Assembly (NCBI GenBank): GCA_025351065.1
Contig: JANXWQ010000255.1
Location: forward strand, 1 to 5,686
Length of the DNA stretch: 5,686 nt
Source: Chthoniobacter sp.
GTDB lineage: Bacteria; Verrucomicrobiota; Verrucomicrobiia; Chthoniobacterales; Chthoniobacteraceae
Direction: 5' to 3'
Part shown: positions 1-4,597 of the stretch, piece by piece
Position numbering within the stretch: position 1 is the stretch's first letter
Layout: each line of letters starts with the position of its first letter
Translations under genes and position numbers: made by a program
Notes under the pieces: model-generated
What the model was told of the DNA's origin: nothing
The model's database searches: none
The model's input: only the letters and a program-made list of their open reading frames with translations

Positions 1-27
1 GCTGTTCGCTGCAGCGCATGGTTAGGC
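1..27 (-). repeat. attC-like recombination site, 5' half (R'' and L'' boxes)
   Basis: Read on the minus strand, the R''-like box GCCTAAC (27-21) fits RYYYAAC. It is followed by a 5-nt spacer CATGC (20-16), the L''-like box GCTGCAGC (15-8), and then GAACAGC at the window edge. The 5-nt R''-L'' spacing matches classic attC sites such as that of aadA1. The L box lies inside a perfect 10-bp palindrome CGCTGCAGCG (7-16). The complementary L' and R' (GTTAGGC) half should lie to the left, outside the window. Translated in one frame the site reads PNHALQRT, a peptide I recall as recurrent in hypothetical proteins of PVC bacteria. Confidence 0.55.
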
Positions 28-40
28 GTTGCAGGTGTTG

Positions 41-412
41 TCATTTAAGTGGCCGATGTTGCTTGTCTTGTTCTTCTGTCAGCGTCCGATTCAGTTCGTC
101 CAGTGCTTGGTTGCCCGCGAAGTTCGGCGAGAACGGATCGACTCGGTCTGCGCGGCGGCATAGCCTAAGGATGAAAAGTCCAGCGCATAAAGTGAGAGTT
201 GCTCGGAACCACTCATATAACATAAGATCCCGAAATCCTTGTGGGTTCTCGTCTCGCTTGACGATGTTTGGAAGGCCGGAGGTGGAGCTAACGCCGGAAA
301 GAAGACCGTCGGGGCTGGCTGCTTCGGCGATGCCTCGATGCTCGTCGTATGCGGCATCGCCAAGCAGATAGATGCCGAGCAGAATAAGGCCGTAAGCGAG
401 AACTCGGTTCAT
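41..412 (-). CDS. Small two-pass membrane protein of unknown function (cassette ORF)
   Basis: The protein has 123 aa and I do not recognise a named family. A first hydrophobic segment lies at about residues 4-20 (VLAYGLILLGIYLLGDA) and a second at about 68-85 (FRATLTLCAGLFILRL), with a roughly 45-residue polar loop between them. A charged C-terminal tail follows, beginning CRRADRVDPFSPNF and ending in a Glu/Arg/Lys-rich stretch. This suggests a small inner-membrane protein with two helices. The Arg-rich CRRADR after helix 2 favours a cytoplasmic C-terminus, and therefore a cytoplasmic N-terminus too. The ATG at 412 lies 33 nt after the GTTAGGC box with no convincing Shine-Dalgarno sequence. 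The stop is 13 nt before the attC-like R'' box, as in integron cassettes. The G+C content is clearly lower than that of its neighbours. The ORF is intact, so the gene appears functional. Confidence 0.8.
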   Translation of the reverse strand: MNRVLAYGLILLGIYLLGDAAYDEHRGIAEAASPDGLLSGVSSTSGLPNIVKRDENPQGFRDLMLYEWFRATLTLCAGLFILRLCRRADRVDPFSPNFAGNQALDELNRTLTEEQDKQHRPLK

Positions 413-444
413 TGGGCAGTCGGTTCGAGATGACGGGTAGCGAC

Positions 445-482
445 GCCTAACTCTTTGCTATCCAGCTTTAGCCCGCGCGGGC
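445..482 (-). repeat. Possible attC 3' half (L'/R' boxes) fused to the hisH end
   Basis: On the minus strand the R'-like box GTTAGGC (451-445, GTTRRRY) is preceded by a 5-nt spacer AAAGA (456-452) and an L'-like GCTGGATAGC (466-457). The latter can partly pair with the L'' box GCTGCAGC at the other end of the cassette (GCTG and AGC shared, extra bases between). Just upstream is a perfect 12-bp palindrome, GCCCGCGCGGGC (471-482). The hisH stop codon (460-458) falls inside the putative L' box. The R' box is clear. The L' assignment and the palindrome's role are speculative. Confidence 0.35.
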
Positions 483-1087
483 ACGGACGCTATGAAGTTG
501 CGCAGGATGGCGAGACCGACGTCCTGGCTTTTTTCCGGGTGAAACTGCACGCCCTCGGCGCGGCCACGCGCGGCGCTGGCGGCGAAGGTTTCGCCATAAG
601 TCGAGCGCGAGGTGATGACCGAGGCCTCGGCGGGCGCGGGGAAAAACGAGTGGACGAAATAGACGTGCGGCTGCGCGGGCAGGCCGCGCCAGAGCGGGTG
701 CGCGCGGTCGGCAAGGTCGAGCTGGTTCCAGCCGATTTGCGGCACTTTGAGGCCGGGCGTGGTGAAGCGTTTCACCTGGCCCGCAAAGAAGCCGAAGCCG
801 CGCACGCCGGGCGATTCCTCGCTTTCGTCGAAGAGCATCTGATAGCCGACGCAGATGCCGAGAAACGGTTTGTCCGCCGCGAGCCACGCAGCGAGCGGCG
901 CCCACAGCCCGCGCGTTTGCAGCCCGCGCACGCAGTCGCCAAACGCGCCGACGCCCGGCAGGACGAGACCCTCGGCGTCCGCGAGCCGCGCGGGGTCGCT
1001 GACGAGTTCCACGTCCGCGCCTTCGCGCTTGAGTGCGTTGGTGACGCTGCGGATGTTGCCGCTGCCGTAGTCGATCAGGGCGATCAC
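458..1087 (-). CDS. hisH: Imidazole glycerol phosphate synthase, glutaminase subunit HisH
   Basis: This class I glutamine amidotransferase subunit hydrolyses glutamine and channels ammonia to HisF, which converts PRFAR to IGP and AICAR in histidine biosynthesis (cytoplasm). The 209-aa protein begins MIALIDYGSGNIRSV, the standard HisH N-terminus. It carries LPGVGAFGD (residues 43-51, including the oxyanion-strand PGVG), the nucleophile Cys79 in GICVGYQ, YFVHS (143-147), and QFHPEKS (181-187) with catalytic His183 and Glu185, so the triad is complete. The start is GTG (1087), chosen because it gives the conserved N-terminus. It lies 3 bp after the hisB stop with no good Shine-Dalgarno, which suggests coupled translation. 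Homologues usually end within a few residues of the NF motif (here NFIAS, 197-201). The last ~8 residues (VPARAKAG) may come from the attC-like sequence behind the gene. No hisF or hisA follows. Confidence 0.97.
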   Translation of the reverse strand: MIALIDYGSGNIRSVTNALKREGADVELVSDPARLADAEGLVLPGVGAFGDCVRGLQTRGLWAPLAAWLAADKPFLGICVGYQMLFDESEESPGVRGFGFFAGQVKRFTTPGLKVPQIGWNQLDLADRAHPLWRGLPAQPHVYFVHSFFPAPAEASVITSRSTYGETFAASAARGRAEGVQFHPEKSQDVGLAILRNFIASVPARAKAG

Positions 1088-1090
1088 AGA

Positions 1091-1681
1091 CTACAGGCTG
1101 CCTTTGGTGCTCGGCACACCTTCCACCCGCGGATCAAGCTGGCAGGCTGCATCCACGGCTTTCGCCAGCCCTTTGAAAACCGCCTCGGCCATGTGGTGCG
1201 CGTCGCGGCCGTAGAGGATTTCGACGTGCAGATTGATGCCGGCGTGGACGGAAAAGGCGCGCAGAAACTCTTCGATAAGCGTGAAGGAAAATGCCGTGCC
1301 GATGGTTGCGACGCCAGCGGGCGCGCGGTATTCGAGGAAGGGCCGTCCGCTGAAATCGACGACCACGCGGGCGAGCGTTTCGTCCATCGGCAGATAGGCG
1401 TGGCCGTAGCGGCGCAGGCCGCGCTTGTCGCCGAGCGCCTGGGTGAAAGCCTGCCCGAGCGCGATGCCGGTGTCCTCGACCGTGTGGTGCAGATCGACCT
1501 CGATGTCGCCGTCCGCGCGCACCGTGAGGTCGCAGAGACTGTGGCGCGCGAAGAGCGTGAGCATGTGGTCGAAGAAAGGAATCTTCGTGGCGATCGTGCT
1601 CGCGCCGCGCCCGTCGATGGTGAGTTCGACGGCGATTTTGGTTTCGCTCGTCTGCCGGTCGATTTTGGCGCGGCGGCTCAT
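1091..1681 (-). CDS. hisB: Imidazoleglycerol-phosphate dehydratase (monofunctional)
   Basis: The enzyme dehydrates D-erythro-imidazole-glycerol phosphate to imidazole acetol phosphate, a manganese-dependent step of histidine synthesis in the cytoplasm. The 196-aa length fits the single-domain enzyme; the phosphatase domain fused in the E. coli HisB is absent. Metal and active-site motifs are all present: FFDHM (36-40), DLHHTVEDTGIALGQAF (63-79), PMDE (98-101), the H-x5-H pair at 146 and 152, and DAHHMAEAVFK (160-170). I chose the ATG at 1681 because it gives the family-typical start MSRRAKIDRQTSETKI and lies 12 nt after a GAGGA motif. An ATG at 1693 adds four residues (MTPP) and would overlap the upstream stop as ATGA, so either start is possible. 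The gene follows the envelope-protein gene without a gap and precedes hisH by 3 bp, consistent with one transcript. Confidence 0.97.
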   Translation of the reverse strand: MSRRAKIDRQTSETKIAVELTIDGRGASTIATKIPFFDHMLTLFARHSLCDLTVRADGDIEVDLHHTVEDTGIALGQAFTQALGDKRGLRRYGHAYLPMDETLARVVVDFSGRPFLEYRAPAGVATIGTAFSFTLIEEFLRAFSVHAGINLHVEILYGRDAHHMAEAVFKGLAKAVDAACQLDPRVEGVPSTKGSL

Positions 1682-1689
1682 GGGCGGGG

Positions 1690-1699
1690 TCATTCCTCG
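1690..1699 (-). promoter_or_regulatory. GAGGA ribosome-binding motif and ATGA stop/start overlap before hisB
   Basis: The last codons of the upstream gene, GAG GAA TGA, supply a GAGGA motif (1698-1694). Its stop (1692-1690) overlaps an in-frame hisB ATG (1693-1691). GAGGA sits 12 nt before the preferred hisB ATG at 1681 and directly abuts the one at 1693, which favours 1681. Such overlaps usually indicate translational coupling. It is the clearest Shine-Dalgarno-like signal in the window. Confidence 0.5.
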
Positions 1700-3147
1700 G
1701 AGGCGTTGGAGCGCTGGCGGATTTTGTTGAAAACGTTCACGCCCGCAAGGAGGAGGGCCAGCGCGACGACGATGGTGATGGCTCCGGGGACGGTCCTGAA
1801 AAAGGGCTTCGGCGGTTCTTCCGCCGGCTTGGACTCGGCGGGCTCGCTGGCGGGCGCCGCGGCTGTCGGAACCGGGGTCGCCGCAGCGGCGGGAGTGGCG
1901 GGCCTCACGGCGGTGGGGGGCGCTGCCGGGGATTTTGGGGTGGGCGTGGCGGCACTCTTGGCGGCCGTAGCGGCCGGGGTCGTGGCTGGGGTGGTTGCGG
2001 GATCCGTTTTTGGCGGATTCTTGAGGGCGGTGAGCTGCGCGTTGAGCCGTTTGCCGAGTTCGTTGGCGGGCCAGAGTTTGAGTGCCTCTTTCAGCGTCTC
2101 GTTGGCGGCGGCCAGGTCTTTGTCCGTGATCTCGGTCTGCGCCTGTTCGGCGAGGCGGATGGATTCGCGCATGTCGGCGACGGGGAGTTTTTCGAGGCGC
2201 GCACTTTCCACCGGGATTTTCATTTGGATGGCCTTGAGGCATTTTTCGCTGGAGGCAGCCATCGGCGGCCACAACCCGGCAGTGGTGGCGGCGGCGAGGG
2301 CAGCGTCGGTCTTGGCCTGCTCGCGCTGGTTGGCGGCGATGAGTTCGTCCTGTTTCGCCTTGGACAGTGCGATGGTGGCCTTTATTTGTTCGAGTTGCTC
2401 GGCGGTGGGAGCTTTGCCGGACTTCCCGACTTCGGGTACGGTCATGGCATTTTTCACATCCGCCAGACGCTCGGCTTCCTTGATCTTCTGGTTCTCGAGG
2501 GCGCGCTCCACGGCGGGCTTGAGCACGGGCAGAATCTGCCGCGCGAGTTCGATGGCATCCGGCATAACCTTGGCTCCGCCAAACCCCTTTTCGAGGCCCA
2601 CGTAGGCGTTGAGCGCACCGATGGCGTCGCCGGCGGCGTTGGCGCTTTTCATCGCGTTGAAAGCCTGGAGGCCGCCGATTTGCACGCGCTGCTGGGCGAC
2701 CTGCGCTTTGTTCAGCCAGACGCCATCGACTTTCATTTCACCCGCATCCACGCGCTTTTTGTCGGCCTGAAAACCGGCCAGCGCCTGCTTTACCTCGGCC
2801 ACATGCCCGCTCTCGGGATATTGCGCGGCATAATTTTGCAAGGCGCTCTGAATGCTGTCGTACTGCGCGGGCAGCAGCGTATTTTTGCCCGGCAGCAGAT
2901 TCATGATGGCGCGGTACGCGTTCTCGTCCGGGGCCACGCGGTCGAGTTTCACCACGTCGGCTTTTTTGACCACCTTCTCGTCTTTGATGCCGGCGGAGAT
3001 CTGGACTTCGAGGGTCATCTCCGTCGCGGTTTCGCTGAGGATTTTGGCTTCAAAACGTTCGCCGGTTTTGAGGGTGAAGGTGTCGGCCAGCGCGCTGGTG
3101 GAAAGGAGCGCGGCGCAGAGCAGGGGAAGGCGGGATGTTTGCGGCAT
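1690..3147 (-). CDS. Secreted, C-terminally anchored protein of unknown function (PTPDL-like)
   Basis: This 485-aa protein has a signal peptide (residues 1-21, MPQTSRLPLLCAALLSTSALA). A short beta-rich start follows (LKTGERFEAKILSETATEM, 26-44), then a KKADVVKLDR segment (61-70) and a largely helical, Ala/Lys/Glu-rich region to about residue 376, with tetratricopeptide-like spacing near 98-130 and 325-373. Next is a Pro/Ala/Thr-rich low-complexity linker (377-448), a single transmembrane helix (about 454-473, PGAITIVVALALLLAGVNVF) and a short basic tail. The topology is a large extracytoplasmic domain on a flexible stalk with a C-terminal membrane anchor. The N-terminal third resembles verrucomicrobial proteins I know as PTPDL family, with LLPGKNTLL (84-92) where their PTPDL motif would sit. 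This is recollection and needs a profile search. Biochemical function is unknown. The ATG at 3147 directly precedes the signal peptide and lacks a Shine-Dalgarno. The stop overlaps a possible hisB ATG as ATGA. Confidence 0.85.
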   Translation of the reverse strand: MPQTSRLPLLCAALLSTSALADTFTLKTGERFEAKILSETATEMTLEVQISAGIKDEKVVKKADVVKLDRVAPDENAYRAIMNLLPGKNTLLPAQYDSIQSALQNYAAQYPESGHVAEVKQALAGFQADKKRVDAGEMKVDGVWLNKAQVAQQRVQIGGLQAFNAMKSANAAGDAIGALNAYVGLEKGFGGAKVMPDAIELARQILPVLKPAVERALENQKIKEAERLADVKNAMTVPEVGKSGKAPTAEQLEQIKATIALSKAKQDELIAANQREQAKTDAALAAATTAGLWPPMAASSEKCLKAIQMKIPVESARLEKLPVADMRESIRLAEQAQTEITDKDLAAANETLKEALKLWPANELGKRLNAQLTALKNPPKTDPATTPATTPAATAAKSAATPTPKSPAAPPTAVRPATPAAAATPVPTAAAPASEPAESKPAEEPPKPFFRTVPGAITIVVALALLLAGVNVFNKIRQRSNASEE

Positions 3148-3169
3148 GAGCCCGCCAGTAAAGCAGAGA

Positions 3170-3206
3170 CGCGCGGAGTGACGAGCAGGATTTCACACTC
3201 CGCGCG
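3170..3206. repeat. 11-bp perfect inverted repeat upstream of the PTPDL-like gene
   Basis: CGCGCGGAGTG (3170-3180) and CACTCCGCGCG (3196-3206) are perfect reverse complements around a 15-nt loop. The element lies 23-59 nt upstream of the ATG at 3147. There is no T-tract on either strand, so it is a poor candidate for an intrinsic terminator. It could be an operator, an mRNA 5' stem-loop or a dispersed repeat. I could not place a convincing promoter in the surrounding 3148-3343 interval. Confidence 0.55.
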
Positions 3207-3293
3207 GGAAAGGCGGGCGCGGGTGCCGCTTAGAGACGGTGCAATAAGTCTGGCGTGTGGCTGTTGGGTTCCCTCGATCCTCTCGGAAGATCT

Positions 3294-3319
3294 GGGGAAG
3301 CGGGCAGCCTCCCCTACAG
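3294..3319 (-). repeat. Degenerate copy of REP-like palindrome, downstream of amidase gene
   Basis: On the minus strand CTGTAGGGGAGGC, loop TGCCC, GCTTCCCC forms an 8-bp stem with one G-U wobble. Its 26 nt match 24/26 with the + strand reading of the perfect palindrome at 4546-4584, so the two are copies of one element. It starts 24 nt after the amidase stop. No T-run follows the stem, so termination is doubtful. The element is better described as a REP-like dispersed repeat. Confidence 0.6.
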
Positions 3320-3343
3320 TCGCCGCACTTTTTTCACAGTCTC

Positions 3344-4492
3344 TCAGGGCACCGCGAGGGCGCGGAGCGGGAGGTGCCCGGCGGCACTGCGGCGGTAATC
3401 GGCGAGGGTCTTCGGGCGCTGCTTCGTCTCGGCGAGGGCGCGGTAGTTTTCCACGCCGTCCACCACCGCCTCGGCGATGCGTGCGCGCCACGCGCCGGAA
3501 CTGATGAGCGAGCTTTCCGCGGGGTTGCTCACGAAACCGCACTCGACCAGCACCGCCGGTCGCTCGCACCGCCGCAGCACGGCGAAGCGCGCGTGCTTCA
3601 GCCCGCGATCGACCATCGGCACCTGCCCGAGCAGCGCGTGAAAAACGCAGCCGGCCAGCGCGCCGCTCGGCTGCTCGACGGCGTTGCCCGGCTCCTCGCG
3701 CAGGTCGCGCTCGCTGGGCACCCAGTCATTGGTGGCGGGTGCGCCGCGCGGGGCGATGGAAAAAATCTCGAAGCCGCGGGCGTCGGCGTTGCTGCTCGAG
3801 GAGTTGAAATGGATGCTGACGAAAATCGAATTGGGGATGCGGTTGGCGATGGCCGGGCGTTCTTCGAGCGGGATGAAAATGTCCGACGCGCGCGTCAGCA
3901 CCACGGCGTAGCCCGCCTTTTCCAGCGCCGTGCGGGCGCGCAGGGCGACATCGAGGGCGAAGTCTTTTTCAAAACCAAACCGCGAACTCGCGCCACGGTC
4001 GTGCCCGCCGTGGCCGGGATCGAGCACGACGGTCGTGACCGGCTGCAAGCCGGCGATCAGCTCCGGGCGCAGGCGCGGCTCGATGACCTTGCTGAGGTCG
4101 AGCCGCGAGACGAGCGCGTGGCCGTTTTCCACGCGGACGGGAAAGGCGAGCCACTGCTTCACGCCGTTGATGCTGGCTTCGCTCAGGCCCGGCGTGACCT
4201 CGAGGCGCAGGCCGCCGGCTTCCATGGCGATGGTGCGCGAAACCGCAGCCAGCGTGGCGGCGGTGGTAATGCCAAATTCGCTCGCGCTCGCCGCGCCCAC
4301 GACCATCGCCGCGATCTCCGCCGCCGTGGGCGGGGTGAGCGGCGCGGGCTTCGGGAAGCCGTAAAATGCGGCGACGTTTTCGAGCGTCACGTAGTCGCGC
4401 CCCTCGCAGCGCTGCACGTCCCACTCCGCCGCCGTCGCGCGCCCGAGCAGCGCGCCGCAGCCGACGGCCCACAGCAGACATCCGAGTTTCAT
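3344..4492 (-). CDS. Secreted N-acetylmuramoyl-L-alanine amidase (Amidase_3 type)
   Basis: This zinc-dependent enzyme cleaves the bond between N-acetylmuramic acid and L-alanine in peptidoglycan and would act in the periplasm. The 382-aa protein starts with a signal peptide (residues 1-21, MKLGCLLWAVGCGALLGRATA). A region at about 34-143 resembles the copper-amine-oxidase N-terminal-like or AMIN-type wall-binding domains (YVTLENVAAFYGF, INGVKQWLAFPV, LVSRLDLSKVIEP). The catalytic domain (about 153-352) has all expected residues: His161 in LDPGHGGHDRGA, Glu175 in GFEKD, His228 in SIHFN, and the general-base Glu317 in VLVECGFVSN. The ATG at 4492 was chosen over one at 4534 because it puts the signal peptide at the N-terminus. 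Neither has a strong Shine-Dalgarno. It is bracketed by two copies of a palindromic repeat. The likely role is cell separation or wall remodelling. I cannot assign it to AmiA, AmiB or AmiC by name. Confidence 0.93.
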   Translation of the reverse strand: MKLGCLLWAVGCGALLGRATAAEWDVQRCEGRDYVTLENVAAFYGFPKPAPLTPPTAAEIAAMVVGAASASEFGITTAATLAAVSRTIAMEAGGLRLEVTPGLSEASINGVKQWLAFPVRVENGHALVSRLDLSKVIEPRLRPELIAGLQPVTTVVLDPGHGGHDRGASSRFGFEKDFALDVALRARTALEKAGYAVVLTRASDIFIPLEERPAIANRIPNSIFVSIHFNSSSSNADARGFEIFSIAPRGAPATNDWVPSERDLREEPGNAVEQPSGALAGCVFHALLGQVPMVDRGLKHARFAVLRRCERPAVLVECGFVSNPAESSLISSGAWRARIAEAVVDGVENYRALAETKQRPKTLADYRRSAAGHLPLRALAVP

Positions 4493-4545
4493 GGTGGAAA
4501 GTTTCACACAGCCCGTGAGATGTGCAAACGCCATGCCGCACGTCG

Positions 4546-4584
4546 CGAACTGTAGGGGAAGCTGCCAGCTTCCCCTACAGTTCG
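4546..4584. repeat. Perfect 39-bp palindrome (REP-like) between DUF1592 and amidase genes
   Basis: The left arm CGAACTGTAGGGGAAGCTG (4546-4564) and right arm CAGCTTCCCCTACAGTTCG (4566-4584) are perfect 19-bp reverse complements with one central base (C4565). It starts 13 nt after the stop of the DUF1592-type gene and ends 53 nt before the amidase ATG. There is no downstream T-tract on the minus strand, so it does not look like a standard terminator, although so strong a hairpin could slow transcription or protect RNA ends. A related copy lies at 3294-3319. Confidence 0.85.
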
Positions 4585-4597
4585 GGCGGCGCGATTC

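Larger units (their letters stand above)
1..450 (-). mobile_element. Putative integron-type gene cassette (partial at left edge)
   Basis: On the minus strand this segment starts inside a GTTAGGC box (451-445), carries a single small ORF in the same direction, and ends with a GCCTAAC box (27-21) followed by a palindromic L-like box. That is the layout of an integron cassette: GTTRRRY, ORF, then attC beginning RYYYAAC. Base composition supports a foreign origin: 181-240 is about 43% G+C and 61-120 about 55%, against about 78% in 3661-3720 of the neighbouring amidase gene. The cassette ORF has no obvious promoter or strong ribosome binding site of its own, which is usual for cassettes. The distal attC continues beyond the left edge, so its second half cannot be checked. 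No integrase is visible. The cassette reading is an inference from box sequence, spacing and composition. Confidence 0.55.

Noticed and set aside
18..433. Small + strand frames at 18-371 and 239-433 and a minus frame at 91-363 inside the cassette.
   Set aside because: They overlap the 41-412 minus-strand ORF. Only that ORF shows credible membrane-protein features and fits between the recombination boxes in the expected orientation.
1850..2030. Apparent repeats in the Pro/Ala/Thr-rich coding region.
   Set aside because: They are low-complexity codon repetition of a protein linker with no regular unit length, so not a DNA repeat array or CRISPR.
1682..2272. N-terminal extension of the hisB frame back to 2272 (393 codons in all).
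   Set aside because: The extra 197 residues are Arg/Pro/His-rich and overlap the well-supported upstream gene. The IGPD family start is at 1681 or 1693.
455..2605. Long + strand open frame (716 codons) antisense to hisH, hisB and the PTPDL-like gene.
   Set aside because: It lies opposite three well-supported genes in GC-rich DNA, where antisense frames stay open by codon bias. Its translation is Arg/Ala/Gly-rich with no recognisable motif.
3344..4492. Lipoprotein reading of the amidase (AVGC at residues 9-12).
   Set aside because: The segment before the cysteine is too short for a lipoprotein signal, position -3 is Ala rather than Leu/Val/Ile, and a good signal peptidase I site (RATA-AEW) follows.
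4493..4534. Upstream ATG of the amidase at 4534, adding 14 residues.
   Set aside because: It would bury the clear signal peptide that starts at the ATG at 4492. The extension has no conserved features.
2224..4555. Two further + strand frames (2224-3504 and 3257-4555) of more than 425 codons.
   Set aside because: They are antisense shadows of the PTPDL-like and amidase genes, with low-complexity composition and no family motifs. They also overlap each other.
4546..4584. Palindrome as a rho-independent terminator for the DUF1592-type gene.
   Set aside because: No T-tract follows on the minus strand, the loop is one base, and a related copy occurs elsewhere, so a dispersed repeat fits better.
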